From: Chrysophaeum taylorii
Lineage: Eukaryota > Sar > Pelagophyceae > Pelagomonadales > Pelagomonadaceae
Length of the DNA stretch: 64,000 nt
Reading direction: 5' to 3'
Assembly (NCBI GenBank): GCA_029834535.1
Contig: JAQMWT010000334.1
Coordinates: 248,001-312,000 of the forward strand
In this document: in pieces, positions 42,183-52,039 of the stretch
Position numbering within the stretch: position 1 is the stretch's first letter
Layout of the letters: every line of letters begins with the position of its first letter
Notes under the pieces: model-generated
The model's input: only the letters and a program-made list of their open reading frames with translations
Database searches by the model: none
Told to the model about the DNA's origin: nothing
Translations under genes and position numbers: made by a program

Positions 42183-42492
42183 TGCAGAGAAATCTGCTGC
42201 CTCTTACCCTTATCCGTCCGTTGAGAACGTGGTCTCTTCCTTACCCTTCTTCTTCCTTTCTACACAATCAAATAGTCCTCTGTGCCTACGCTCATCATCA
42301 TGGTCTAGCGCGCCCCGAGGTATCTAGCACTATACACTTTACCTTTCTCGTGTAGTTCTAGATGCCACCTGTCGTGTTCTGAGGATATAGGGAACATACG
42401 TTTTCATTCCCCGAATTAACTACTTCCAGACGTTCACGATGAGACGGGATGGTTTCCCAGGTGACTTACCACTGCTTGCTAAATGCTCTGCA
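42183..42492 (+). repeat. Copia 3' LTR
   Basis: It begins TGCAGAGAAATC, ends CTCTGCA, and is followed by the CATGG duplication. A purine-rich GAGGGGG tract just upstream is the likely polypurine tract. Confidence 0.92.
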
Positions 42493-43068
42493 CATGGTCG
42501 TGCACCTATTCGAAGGAGACGCAGACATGGACGGCGTCGTACTGGGCGGTTCATATTGTTGGTTGCAAGTTTACTACTGATGAGGTCAAAATCGCCGTCG
42601 CCAAGTCCACCAGTACGACGAAGACGCGGGCCTTCGTTTGCGCACTATGGAGAAGACGGCCACGGCGGAACTGGTGACGTGCGCCATGTCAGAATCGATC
42701 TGCGTCCCCTCGAAGCGAAGTACAGCCTCGAGTCCGAGCCGGCCGCGAGCAGTAAGAGTAAGCGACTTCCTCGTGCAGACGCTGAGCAACTGCCACGACG
42801 AGGACGAGCCCCATCTCGAGGCGCCGGGCGCTACGAAGACCCAGCCGCAGTCGCCGATGACGCCTCCTTCGTCGCCGCAGTGCTCGACGACGAGAGCATC
42901 ATTTCCTTCCTAGAGTTAGATTTAAGTTTTTTGCTGTTGGTTTTTGTCTATTATTGCATCATAATGGTGCTTATTTTTTAAAAGCGGCTTCTATACAATA
43001 TCAATATAAAACAAAAAAAACGATATTATATTTTTTTTCCAATATAATATATAGCGTTCATTCAAAAT
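42493..43068 (+). other. Sequence right of the Copia insertion, possible interrupted host exon
   Basis: GC-rich open sequence runs from the insertion site to about 42,915 in more than one frame, then turns into AT-rich DNA. One frame (VRHVRIDLRPLEAKYSLESE) has plausible coding composition and ends DDESIISFLELD. No domain was recognised. It may be the rest of a host gene split by the element. Confidence 0.35.
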
Positions 43069-44364
43069 TCAATAGATCGGGCTAATCTTGGAAAGTCTTT
43101 TTCGCTTGGGGGGGACGGGAGAGTCGTACTCTTCGGGGGCATCGTCGTCGTCGTCCGGCAGAAGAAAGGCCTTGGTGGCGAGGGGGACGAAGAAGAGGAG
43201 GACGAAGGTGAGGAGGCCGGCCACAGCGACACAGACCCAGGCATTCAAGAGTCCGGCGACGGTCTTGTCGCAGATCGCGTCGTTAAACAGCGTGTCGACG
43301 ACGTCGCTCCAGTGGGCGCAGGAGAGCAGGGCGGTTGAGAGATTGTGGACAGCGTGCCCCAAAGACGCGGCGCCCCGATCGATGGTGTCGACGGCGCTCG
43401 TTGGGGTACAGCCCGCCGCCCGGAGTCCGTCGGAGGCGTCGGCGAGGCGAGCGACGGCGCGCGTCGCGTTGTCGACGTCGCTCTGGTAGGGGTTGGTGGT
43501 GCCCTGGTCGCACTCGAGGTAGTAGGCGATGTTTTCGTAGTCTTTGTTCTTGCCGGTGATCGCCTCGGCAGGCCCGAGATAGCAGAAGTCGGCGAGGAAG
43601 ATGTTGAGGACGAGGAAGCAGGCGAGCGCGAGGAGCGACACCGTGAGGCCAATCGTGCCCACCCAGCATCCAAACAAGTTGAGGTGGAAGGAAGCGAGTT
43701 TTGGGGCACGCGTCGACCAGCCGACGCCGCAGCACGCCAACACCAACGACACGACGAAGGGCGCGGCGATGACCACGGGCACGCCGCGGCGCACGTACCG
43801 CTTCGTCTCGACTTTTGATTGCAGGTTTTCGAGCGGATCCCTGGCGTTCTTGAGTTCGTCTTTAAGCGTCGAGACGGTCTCGTTGACGTCGCTAACATGC
43901 TCTTCGAACTCGTCGACGTCCTCGCAGTTCTCGAGGATCGTGGCGGCGCCCGTGACCGAGGCGGTGGTGCGGAGCATGTCGTTTGCCGTGTTTTGGATGT
44001 CGTCAATTCTTTCGACGAACTCGTCGACGGCCGTCGCGACGTCGCCGACGGCGTCGACGAGTTCATCGCGAGCCCGCGAACTGCCTATACCGACGATACC
44101 GGCGACCCCGACCACCGCCAGCACGATCCAGGCCCGCCACCACACTTTCCTCCCCCGCTGCCGCCGTTTGTGGCGGCGCAGCAGGCAACACCGATACGCC
44201 GCGTGTGCTGCCAACAGCACAAACCCACACCCCACGACGAAGGCCCCCAGAACGATAAGTCCCCGCAAGTAAGGTCGCTGCCACAGGTCTTCGCCGTCGT
44301 CGGGGCGTTCGTGCCCCCGCGGAAACCGGCGCACCGCGTTGACCTGCCTGCTGCGCGAATCCAT
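43069..44364 (-). CDS. Five-pass membrane protein, Tweety/prominin-like topology
   Basis: The 431-residue protein starts at ATG 44364 (MDSRSRQVNAV). Five hydrophobic segments lie at about residues 34-58, 77-95, 197-218, 230-262 and 366-397, with two long, helical, probably extracellular loops between 2-3 and 4-5. The second loop holds several Cys (C-x2-G…ECDQGTTNPY, AAGC, LLSCAHW, AICDKT) and a possible N-glycosylation site. This five-span, two-loop plan matches Tweety-homologue and prominin families and the related plant plasma-membrane proteins. Sequence identity is too weak for a firm family. The C-terminus is acidic then basic. The role may be in membrane organisation, by inference. Confidence 0.6.
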   Translation of the reverse strand: MDSRSRQVNAVRRFPRGHERPDDGEDLWQRPYLRGLIVLGAFVVGCGFVLLAAHAAYRCCLLRRHKRRQRGRKVWWRAWIVLAVVGVAGIVGIGSSRARDELVDAVGDVATAVDEFVERIDDIQNTANDMLRTTASVTGAATILENCEDVDEFEEHVSDVNETVSTLKDELKNARDPLENLQSKVETKRYVRRGVPVVIAAPFVVSLVLACCGVGWSTRAPKLASFHLNLFGCWVGTIGLTVSLLALACFLVLNIFLADFCYLGPAEAITGKNKDYENIAYYLECDQGTTNPYQSDVDNATRAVARLADASDGLRAAGCTPTSAVDTIDRGAASLGHAVHNLSTALLSCAHWSDVVDTLFNDAICDKTVAGLLNAWVCVAVAGLLTFVLLFFVPLATKAFLLPDDDDDAPEEYDSPVPPKRKRLSKISPIY

Positions 44365-44542
44365 CCGTGCAACTAACTTCTTTCTTTCGTTGAAGTAATA
44401 ATAGTAGTAACGTTTCCTCCTAACTACTAATCGACAGATGTTTGTCTGTCTGTCTGTCTGTTTGTTTGTTTGTCCCTCGATTTAGGGTAAGGATCAGGTA
44501 GGCGCGAGAGTAAGGATCAGGTAGGCGCGAGAGCCAGACAGT

Positions 44543-45062
44543 GATCCTCCAAGCCGTCTACGGCGACCTCGCAGACTATTTCCACGACCCGCGGCGGCTC
44601 TTTTAGCCAGCGCGCCATTCTCACGCCCCGTCGAAACGATGTTGTCGATGCTGACAACGCGCGCATGACCGCGGCCTTTATTTTCCCGGAGACGAGGCGT
44701 CGGAGTTCTTTTCGGCTGACTAGGCTGGGTCGGAAGACGACGCCTCGCTCTTTACTGTAGAGTTTTCAACTCCCTGACAACCAACGGCATGCTGACTTCG
44801 ATCGCGAGCTTGATGTCTTCGCAACCTCGACCCGTCGCACGGCCACTGCAACGGTACCAGATACGTGATCGATCGTGTCGTTGTCACCGAGGCTCCTTCA
44901 ACCTGTATCCCTTGAGGCCCGCCGACGCCAAACGATCACCAAGAGCCAGGGCCTGACGCCCCGCGAGGTCGGCGTCCTCTAGGCGAAGCCCGTCTTCTGC
45001 CACGTCCAGCTCTACGTGGCTCTCTGTCGATCGGCAACCCCGAGGATATCCTCTTCTGGGTC
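44543..45062 (+). pseudogene. Helitron/PIF1-type helicase C-terminal remnant
   Basis: Blocks typical of the Helitron helicase end are readable in changing frames: AVYGDLADYFHDP, ILTPRRNDVVDADNARM, FPGDEASEFFSAD, LRNLDPSHGHCNGTRYVIDR, TITKSQGLTPREVGVL and VQLYVALCR. These correspond to the last PIF1-family helicase motifs in their normal order. At least three frame changes and several stops show that it is dead. No Rep/HUH domain or defined Helitron ends were found. Confidence 0.75.
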
Positions 45063-45133
45063 GACGACTCCACCCTACCCCACACGTGCTGCGCAATACC
45101 GATAAGCCCCCTCCCGGCGTCTACACGCGCACT

Positions 45134-45472
45134 GTAGGTGAGCTTGCTGGGACCAGGTGAACTTACTGGGGTTTGAGATTGGGACTAGGTGAGCTGAGTG
45201 ACCAGGTGAACTTACTGGGACCAGGTGAGCTTACTGGGGTTTTTAGAGTAAACTCAAGGGTTGGCGGCGCGTGCGGATCAAAGCAGCTTGGATTGGCGGG
45301 GGTGAGAGCGACGAGCTCGAAGGAGTTTGTGTGAGCACGATTGGGTTTACATCGAACTTACTGGGGTTAGAGATTTGGACTAGGTGAACTTACTGACCAG
45401 GTGAGCTTACTGGGACCAGGTGAACTTGCTGGGGTTAGAGATTGGGACTAGGTGAACTTACTGGCCTGCACT
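45134..45472. repeat. Two clusters of GTGAACTTACTGG-type repeats
   Basis: About ten copies of a GTGARCTTACTGG core, alternating with GGACCAG or GGACTAG spacers, lie in two clusters (45134-45242 and 45355-45472) around about 110 bp of other sequence. They directly follow the helicase remnant and could be part of that element's 3' region. Confidence 0.8.
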
Positions 45473-45480
45473 TGTTGTTA

Positions 45481-46407
45481 TTATGATGATGTCCAGATTT
45501 CGTCCGCAGGAACGGCGAGTCGTCGTGCTCTGTCGATCGCCGCGTAGAAGTTGTCGCCGTCGATTCCCTGGGCCTCGCAGAGCCGCTTGTCGCGCCTCAT
45601 CGCCGCCGCTTGCAGGAAGGCGAGGAACTTGACTTCCATGTCGGTGAGGTCAGGGTGCCAGACGTCGACAATCAGGACGATGCGGGCCATGGCGGGGTCG
45701 TCGTTCCAGGCCTCGTGGTCGAAGGAGTCGTCGAAGACGATGGCGCGGTCTTGGACGAGGTGGAGGACGCGGTCGGCGACCCGAAGTCGGCTCGGGCCCG
45801 GGCACACCAAGGGGAGGTGGCAGCGGAGCTTCTTGTTGGTTGGGCCGTGGTGCCTGGTGATATGGGTCGCCGGGGCAGCCGCCGAGAACAAGGCGTGACC
45901 GTAGGCGCGGGGTATGGAATCGAGAATAGCGCACGTTCGGGGACACCGCTCTCGGTTGGCCACCAAGTCGACGTTGTGGAGCGAAATGTAGTAGACATTC
46001 CAGGCGCCGGCGTCGGTCGCGGCGCCGCTCGGGGACCGGTACGGCTGGAAGCCGGCGTCGGCGTTCCGGAGCGCGAGAAGTTCCGCGCGAATCGTCTCAG
46101 CGTTGTTCTGGAGGGTTCGGATCCACCCAAGCTCCGCCGGCAGCTCGGAATTTCCGTCGAACCAGACGGGCCTCGCACGGAGACCCGGAAGAATCTCCGG
46201 GCAGCCGACCTGCGCTCGCGGCGTGTCGGCCGTGGCGATGTTTTCTCGCCCATTCAGGCGTCGGAGCCACCACTTGCTGACGTGCTCCATGTCCTCGAGC
46301 TTGCGGAGGTAGGCCATCGCGGCGGCCTTGCCGACGGCACTGAGGCAGTACTCGTCGAGGAGGCTCGAGAGCCGCGCGCTGATGGCTTGCTGCCGCGCAT
46401 CGTCCAT
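45481..46407 (-). CDS. Aspartyl/asparaginyl beta-hydroxylase family protein
   Basis: The 308-residue 2-oxoglutarate and Fe(II)-dependent dioxygenase domain is in one exon from ATG 46407. Hallmarks in order are NVYYISLHNVDL, CPRTCAILDSIPRAYGHALFSAAAP, HHGPTNKKLRCHLPLVCPG (first iron-ligand His region), FDDSFDHEAWN, and RIVLIVDVWHPDL with the second ligand His. The family hydroxylates Asp/Asn in EGF-like repeats, usually in the ER lumen. No signal peptide or membrane anchor is visible here, so the location and substrate are open. It is divergent from the acyl-CoA oxidase-like gene, with 104 bp between starts. Confidence 0.88.
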   Translation of the reverse strand: MDDARQQAISARLSSLLDEYCLSAVGKAAAMAYLRKLEDMEHVSKWWLRRLNGRENIATADTPRAQVGCPEILPGLRARPVWFDGNSELPAELGWIRTLQNNAETIRAELLALRNADAGFQPYRSPSGAATDAGAWNVYYISLHNVDLVANRERCPRTCAILDSIPRAYGHALFSAAAPATHITRHHGPTNKKLRCHLPLVCPGPSRLRVADRVLHLVQDRAIVFDDSFDHEAWNDDPAMARIVLIVDVWHPDLTDMEVKFLAFLQAAAMRRDKRLCEAQGIDGDNFYAAIDRARRLAVPADEIWTSS

Positions 46408-46511
46408 ACTTAAAATAACTTTACCCTCACTCCCAACGGGTCTTTAAAAAAAAAGACTCTGCTCTTCTTCAAGGTCGACTTAAACTTTTTTGTTCTGAAG
46501 TAGTTGCCAGG
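46408..46511. promoter_or_regulatory. Bidirectional promoter, beta-hydroxylase and acyl-CoA oxidase-like genes
   Basis: 104 bp separate two divergent ATGs. An AT-rich, T/A-tract core (about 46440-46500) lies inside, with no specific site assignable. Confidence 0.45.
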
Positions 46512-47993
46512 ATGTTGATGGCACGCAGAAACGCGAGGGTGCTCTTGTTCCAGGAGGGGCGGCGGCGGCTGGGGATGGCGGCGGTGGCGCGGGCGGACTC
46601 CGGCGCGGCGTGGGAGTCTGAATTTTTGCGGGTGACGTCCAAGGTGAGCGGGGACGCATCGCATGCCGAGTCGGCCGCGAGCATGCGCGAGCTCGTCCAG
46701 AGCGGCGTCGTCAAGCACACAGACATCCGCGAGCGACCCGAGCGCTTCTTCAAGGCGCACCGACTTCTCGCGCGTCACGCTGTCCGGGAAGGGCCGGGGT
46801 TCTGGATCCGGTTCACGGTCCACTACAACTTATGCCTCGGAACAGTGCTCGCCGTTGGCTCGCCGAAGCAAATCGAGGCCCTCGATGCCGACGAACAGGC
46901 GGGCAAGTTGGGCTGCTTTGCGCTGACCGAGACCCTCGCGGGCGTCCAGAGCGGACTCGTCGTGCAGACGACGGCGGATTTTGTCGGAGACGGTTTCGTG
47001 ATTCACACGCCGTCGCCCGGAGCCGAGAAAAGGTGGATTTCCCAGGGTCACGTGGCGGACCGCGCTGTGGTGGTGGCGGACCTCCGGGTCGACGGCAAGC
47101 GGAAAGGCCCGCACGCGTTTTACGTCGGCATGCGCGAAAACGGCAGCCTTTCCCCGGGCATTCAAGTCGGCGACATGGGCCTAAAGACCACCGGCAACGA
47201 CCTGGACAACGCCTGGATCCGGTTCGACCATCTCAAGGTCCCGACGGAAGCGTTGTTGTCCCGGTACTGCGAGGTCACGCGAGATGGCGGCTACGCGCTC
47301 ACGGACGCCGTCGACCCGTTCGCCATGATCGGCCAGCGCCTGTACACGGGTCGCGTCGCCGTCGCGCAGGCCGCCCTCGCCTACTCGCGCGAGCTCTTCA
47401 AGGTGACCAAGGAGTACGCGGATTCCAAGCCGATTCCCCGCGGCGCCGGCACGGTGCCTCTATCCTCGCTCCCGCAGCTCCGCGCTCTCTTCAAACAAGC
47501 CGACGACGCGATCTCGCACCTCGAGCGCTTCGTGGGGGCCTGCGAGGATGCCCTTGTCCCTCTGATGCGCGACTCTCTGACCCCCTCGCCCTCGCTCGCC
47601 AACGCGATCGCGACGGCCAAAGTCCGCGCGGTCGAGGCAGCGATCGATCTCTGCTGGCGCCTCAAGAACGACGTCGGCTCCTACGCCCTCATGGCCGACT
47701 CGGGATTCAAACACCTCGACTTCGTCTCGTGCTGCAAGTTTGCCGAGGGCGATTCGAGGATTTTGATGCAGAAAATGGCTCGCGACCAGATGCGACTCCA
47801 CGCCAACGGCTCGATCCACGCCGACCCAATCGTCGTCGACGCCAGCGCCCGCCTCGCCGATGCCCTCGCGCCAGCCAAGGGCAACAAGCAACTCCAGGCC
47901 GATCTCTGGGACGAAAACTACGCGCTCGTCTACGCCCTGGCCGACGCCCTCATGGACGCGACGATGCGCGACGTCCTTGCCAACGCTACTTAG
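46512..47993 (+). CDS. Acyl-CoA oxidase-like flavoprotein
   Basis: The 493-residue protein belongs to the acyl-CoA dehydrogenase/oxidase superfamily. CFALTETLAGVQSG (about 136-149) is the flavin-proximal signature, in the form found in acyl-CoA oxidases. Next come HTPSPGAEKRWISQG, the middle beta domain (GIQVGDMGLKTTGNDLDNAWIRFDHLKVP), and the C-terminal helical domain with QRLYTGRVAVAQAAL. It is shorter than peroxisomal acyl-CoA oxidases (about 660 residues), and the usual second C-terminal domain is reduced. There is no SKL-type peroxisome signal (it ends LANAT), while the N-terminus (MLMARRNARVLL) could be a mitochondrial presequence. Probable role: first step of beta-oxidation. Confidence 0.82.
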   Translation: MLMARRNARVLLFQEGRRRLGMAAVARADSGAAWESEFLRVTSKVSGDASHAESAASMRELVQSGVVKHTDIRERPERFFKAHRLLARHAVREGPGFWIRFTVHYNLCLGTVLAVGSPKQIEALDADEQAGKLGCFALTETLAGVQSGLVVQTTADFVGDGFVIHTPSPGAEKRWISQGHVADRAVVVADLRVDGKRKGPHAFYVGMRENGSLSPGIQVGDMGLKTTGNDLDNAWIRFDHLKVPTEALLSRYCEVTRDGGYALTDAVDPFAMIGQRLYTGRVAVAQAALAYSRELFKVTKEYADSKPIPRGAGTVPLSSLPQLRALFKQADDAISHLERFVGACEDALVPLMRDSLTPSPSLANAIATAKVRAVEAAIDLCWRLKNDVGSYALMADSGFKHLDFVSCCKFAEGDSRILMQKMARDQMRLHANGSIHADPIVVDASARLADALAPAKGNKQLQADLWDENYALVYALADALMDATMRDVLANAT

Positions 47994-48304
47994 GGGTACC
48001 TCTTCGATTTTTTTCTCTTTCTTTCTTTCGTTTTTGAAAGGGGCAGCACCACCAAGGCTGCTTGCTGAGAGCAGCATCCCTCCTCTTCGATCCTTTTTAC
48101 AATCAATCAATCAATTTCAATCAAACAATCAACACCACTCGTCGATCGATCGATTGGAATAAATAACTGGTCAGTCATCACTCGTGGCGATTAGAAGGAT
48201 GTTCAGCTTCCTAAGGATGTTCAGCTTCCTATTATTATTGTGACGCATGCCACGTGGACATGTTTTAAGAATTGTTTAAAATTTCCGACGAGAGAGAGCG
48301 ATCG
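47994..48304. other. Intergenic gap with short repeats
   Basis: Short CAAT and GATC repeats are visible, plus a direct repeat of AAGGATGTTCAGCTTCCTA (48196-48230). No gene was found. Confidence 0.6.
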
Positions 48305-49435
48305 ATGGGCGACGAGATGGAACAACCCATTCTTAAAAAAGCCAAGGTAGTGAATGGGGAGAAGGCGCTGAAGCGCGCCCTCATCACGGGCATCACGGGC
48401 CAGGACGGCTCGTATTTGACCGAGCTTTTGCTCGAGAAGGGCTACGAGGTCCACGGTATCATTCGCCGATCGTCATCGTTTAACACTGGTCGCATCGAGC
48501 ACATCTATCGCGACCGCCACGACACGGGCGCGAGATTGTTCTTGCACTACGGCGATCTGACGGATTCGTCAAACCTCTTCCACATCGTGAGCACGGTGAA
48601 ACCCGACGAGATTTACAATCTCGGGGCGATGTCCCACGTCAAGGTCTCGTTCGAGATGTCCGAATACACGGCCGAGGCCGACGGCATCGGGACGCTTCGG
48701 CTCCTCAACGCGATCAGATCGGCGGGCATGGAGAAACATTGCCGATTGTACCAGGCCTCGACGTCGGAACTGTATGGAAAAGTCCGCGAAATTCCGCAGA
48801 CGGAGACAACGCCCTTCTACCCGCGCTCGCCCTACGGCGTCGCGAAGCAGTACGCCTACTGGATGATCGTCAATTACCGCGAAGCCTACGGCATGCATCT
48901 CACCAACGGCATTCTCTTCAACCACGAGTCGCCGCGCCGCGGCCCGACCTTCGTCACGCGCAAGATCACGCGAGCCGTCGTCCGCATAAAGATGGGCAAG
49001 CAGGACACGCTCTTTCTGGGCAACCTCGACGCCAAGCGCGACTGGGGCCACGCTCGAGACTATGTCGAGGGCATGTGGCTCATGGTCCAGCGCGACGAGC
49101 CCGACGATTACGTCCTCGCGACGGGCGAATGCCACAGCGTTCGCGAGTTCGTCGAGGTCGCCTTCGCTCGCGTCGGCATCACCGTCCGCTGGAAGGGAAC
49201 CAAGGGTACCATCGATGAGATGGGCGTCGATGCCACGGACGAAAAGAGGGTCCTCGTGCGTGTCGACAGCAACTACTTCCGCCCGACGGAAGTCGATCTT
49301 CTCCTCGGAGACGCGACCAAGGCCAAAAAAGAGCTTGGCTGGATTCCCAAGATCACCTTCAAGCAACTCGCAGAGGAAATGATTGACGCCGACATGGCCG
49401 AACTCAACAACGAAACCCCCGACAAGCCACCCTGA
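48305..49435 (+). CDS. GDP-mannose 4,6-dehydratase
   Basis: The start is ATG 48305 ([12 protein letters not shown]); a longer reading uses a non-ATG codon. The 376-residue extended short-chain dehydrogenase/reductase has the NADP-binding [11 protein letters not shown] (28-38) and [17 protein letters not shown]. Other hallmarks are [13 protein letters not shown], the STSELYGKV active-site Ser/Thr-Glu region, and catalytic YGVAK. The substrate-binding segments [16 protein letters not shown] and [17 protein letters not shown] follow. It converts GDP-mannose to GDP-4-keto-6-deoxymannose, the first step to GDP-fucose, in the cytosol. Length and motifs are complete and there is no intron. No fucose-pathway partner lies nearby. 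Confidence 0.96.
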   Translation: MGDEMEQPILKKAKVVNGEKALKRALITGITGQDGSYLTELLLEKGYEVHGIIRRSSSFNTGRIEHIYRDRHDTGARLFLHYGDLTDSSNLFHIVSTVKPDEIYNLGAMSHVKVSFEMSEYTAEADGIGTLRLLNAIRSAGMEKHCRLYQASTSELYGKVREIPQTETTPFYPRSPYGVAKQYAYWMIVNYREAYGMHLTNGILFNHESPRRGPTFVTRKITRAVVRIKMGKQDTLFLGNLDAKRDWGHARDYVEGMWLMVQRDEPDDYVLATGECHSVREFVEVAFARVGITVRWKGTKGTIDEMGVDATDEKRVLVRVDSNYFRPTEVDLLLGDATKAKKELGWIPKITFKQLAEEMIDADMAELNNETPDKPP

Positions 49436-49604
49436 TTTTTCTCCACAAAATTATTCGTCGAGACAGACCACCTCCTGATTTTCTCGTTTTCTCCTCGCCA
49501 AATTTAATATCGTCAGCCTCAACACTTTTAAGACCACACAACGGCCTGAGATGAGACCGTCGCCGTCCTTGTCTCTTGATTCTCGTTCCGCGCTCCCGCG
49601 TTCC

Positions 49605-50090
49605 CCTGCGTTGCGAATTTTCTTATCCGCGCTCGCTCCGCACCTCTCAAATCGGAGACCTACCTCGCGTGATTCTTCCTTCCTCCCTCCCTCCCTCCCT
49701 CCCTCCCTCCTTCCCTCCCTCCCTTCACGGCGGCTCGTCGGCGCCAGCTCGTGCTTTCCCTTTGCCGACGTGTTCTTCCCTAGTGCGCCGCTCGTGGGCT
49801 CTCTAGAAGCTACGATCATTCCGGTTTTGTCACTTCGGCGCAACGAAAGAACGAACCACCTGACCCCTCAATAGCATTCCTCCGACTCCCTAGTAATTAT
49901 TATTATAGCTCTATAGTTGCGACCTCGACGCAGCGTTCGCGATGGGTGATATGGGAAAAAACATCGTCGCCCCGTTGCGTTTTGGTTTGATGCCATCAGT
50001 GGCGAGCGCGCTAGTCCTAGTGGGGACGTGGGGTTGTTGTTATTTTAGCCACCATCTCGTGGTGGCGGCGTTAAGCCTCCTTCCTCTACC
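49605..50090 (+). repeat. Dispersed repeat, copy A, with a small hydrophobic open frame
   Basis: It is alignable in segments with 52840-53340: CGCTCGCTCCGCACCTCTCAAAT, the AGCTCGTGCTT stretch, and the best-kept part TGGCGAGCGCGCTAGTCCTAGTGGGGACGTGGGG. At 49942-50100 it can encode a 52-residue hydrophobic peptide (MGDMGKNIVAPLRFGLM, then SVASALVLVGTWG). The other copy keeps SVASVLVLLGTWG in frame, hinting that the segment was coding. Confidence 0.55.
49677..49725. repeat. (CCCT)n microsatellite
   Basis: About twelve CCCT/CCTT units interrupt dispersed repeat copy A. Confidence 0.85.
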
Positions 50091-50744
50091 AGCCAGCTGA
50101 CGCTTCCCGAGATGAGCCCGCCGAGTCTGCCCCCGCCGCTGACGACGACGACGAGAACCTTGCCGAGAGCGAGATCGCCGGTTTCTTCGGCGATATTGGA
50201 GGTGATTTCGAAGTCGATGCTTGGTTTCTGCTCGCGCGCTGCGGTCTCACCCCTCGACCACCGCCAGCTCCAAGTTATCACCCTCGAGACACACCCCATA
50301 GGCCAATCGGCCTTGCTAGTGGGGCTTCTCATGGCCCTTCAATCAAATCTCTGTGTAAAAAGCTCACCCCACTTTGACCGCGTCAGCTTGGCCGCCTCGT
50401 CACAAGCAGGCCACTTTCGTGCGAAGTAGCTCAGATTATATTACAAACCATTTGTCAGCTAATCCGGCGCACACTTTTTTCTACCCATACATATGCCGAC
50501 CCACCCCCCGACCCGACCACTTCCCCACGCGGGCGAAAGCTTCCCACGCTCAACTCCGTCTGCGCCTGCCGCCCCGGCGACCTGACGCCCCCGTCGCCCC
50601 CCTCGCCCTCGTCGCGGCCGTTGCGGTTTGCTCCTCCCGCGGTCAAATTGCCCAGCGTCCTCAAACCACAAACATCCTGAGTGCACTCAAACGCCCTCCT
50701 CCCGCTTAGCACTCGATCTTTAAATACCCATTTTAACGAATTTA

Positions 50745-50815
50745 CTAGAGCCCAGCCCAACGCATGGGGCGTAGGCTGATCCCAGCGCCGTGGCGCGTGG
50801 GATCAGTGTCGCTGG
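50745..50815 (-). mobile_element. LINE 3'-end fragment with hairpin
   Basis: The reverse complement ends GCCCCATGCGTTGGGCTGGGCTCTAG-type sequence, closely matching the 3' end of the LINE fragment at 54,930-54,990. It contains the stem CTGATCCCA / TGGGATCAG around a GC-rich loop. Confidence 0.5.
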
Positions 50816-52039
50816 GCGTTCAGACGTGAGGGGGGGGTAGTAGGTAAATTGAGGGCGAGTTGATGTTCTGTCACCAGTTGTCACGGTTTTGAGCGAGGGA
50901 GTACCAGGTCACCGTTATTTTTGTCGAATTCGCGGAGTGCCTTGTTGAAACCAAGGTAGAACGTGAACTGTGGCCCAGTGTGGGGACCCGCGGGGACGTT
51001 TGGAGGGAGGTGAGCATCTTCCGAAGTAGGCGGCTCCATACATTTGCTCATTATTGATATGAGATTCCGCGGAATGTAGAAATCAACGACGCGAACTCAT
51101 GGACGGGACTCTACGGTCGTGATTTCCGAGGGAAAGAACATGAATGAGTTTTGCGATGCCGAACGCTGCGAAGCATCTCGTCTCGCCTCGAGGTTGAGTG
51201 ATGTCTTCGGATGTTCTGCAAGATTATCACGTCAAAGAGTTGGCAGTGTCGACGCATGGTGATCGTTGTCTTGTCCCTTCGCGCCGCAATTTGGTTGTCA
51301 TCCTCGAATTGACCTAACGCATCACTATCGCTGGTGGTGCGTAGCGCATCGCTGCCATTGGCTTCTGTCGTGGCTCTCCAGCAGTCGCGACGTCGCCTTC
51401 AGCATCCTTGCGCATCATCGTGGCGACCGCAGCCTCGTGGCCCACAGTCCGAAAAACCTCGCTTTCGCTCGCGATGTTTCGTTTCGCTTTTCGAGTCGCA
51501 GCCTGACGGCGAGAGTCCTTCCTCGCCCTCGCAATTCCAGCGTCGTTGCCCTCCGCGCGCAAGACGCGATCTTCAAGTCGAGTCGCGCCCATGCGCTTCG
51601 CATTCTTTGCCGCCCTCGCAGCATCGTCGCCTTCTGCGCGCAACGCGCTTCTCTTTCGGACGTGCAATTTTCGTTGCAGTCGATGGAGAGAACGACTAGA
51701 CATTTATGTACTTTACACTAATTCATAGTAGTCAACGACTATGAGTAGTACAGTAGGACCGCAGGTACAAAATACAATTACGAAATCATCGATTGAAGGC
51801 ACAAAAACATACTAAAATTTTGTTATCGTACTAATGAATACGTTAGTACACACACCCCCCTCTTAGCAGTCGACATCCTTACTACTAATGAATACGTCCG
51901 CTTTGCGACCGTTTCGAATGCTTTTCAGGATAATATGCCGACACCAATGGACTCATCAGAATCTTCTCATTATTCAGGTGAGGACATATCTCGCTTCCGA
52001 TAGACCGACATGGGCGCGAGACCTTGTAGCACCAGCGAC

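Larger units (their letters stand above)
30045..42492 (+). mobile_element. Copia-type LTR retrotransposon carrying a C5-methyltransferase-like region
   Basis: The 12.4-kb element is flanked by an exact 5-bp duplication, CATGG (30040-30044 and 42493-42497). LTRs are 315 and 310 bp with about eight substitutions and one small indel between them, so the insertion looks young. Part order is LTR, primer site, gag-like and protease-like region, DNA methyltransferase-like region, integrase, reverse transcriptase, RNase H, extra open frame, LTR. Integrase before reverse transcriptase, together with RT sequence type, gives the Copia superfamily. Coding blocks lie in different frames with roughly five interruptions, so it looks broken. 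At least one SINE-like copy has inserted into it. Confidence 0.93.
44365..45480. other. Intergenic region with short repeats and a helicase remnant
   Basis: It contains a TCTG/TTTG microsatellite (about 44445-44475), a 23-bp direct repeat in two exact copies (44488-44510 and 44511-44533), the Helitron-type helicase remnant, and a GTGAACTTACTGG repeat field. Confidence 0.75.
49436..52039. other. Decayed intergenic region
   Basis: No intact gene. It contains a CCCT/CCTT microsatellite (about 49677-49725), one copy of a dispersed repeat (49605-50090), unrecognised open stretches at 50105-50360 and 50375-50705, a LINE 3'-end fragment near 50745-50815, and imperfect repeats of about 85 bp around 51515-51680. 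Confidence 0.55.

Noticed and set aside
43245-44066. 273-codon minus-strand Ser/Arg-rich frame
   Set aside because: Shadow of the five-span membrane protein gene in the neighbouring frame.
45134-45472. CRISPR array
   Set aside because: Repeat units are short, abut variable non-unique spacers, and the genome is eukaryotic.
51314-51703. 129-codon minus-strand frame with repeated RAEGxDA segments
   Set aside because: The peptide repeats come from imperfect DNA repeats of about 85 bp; composition is Arg/Ala only and no domain was found.
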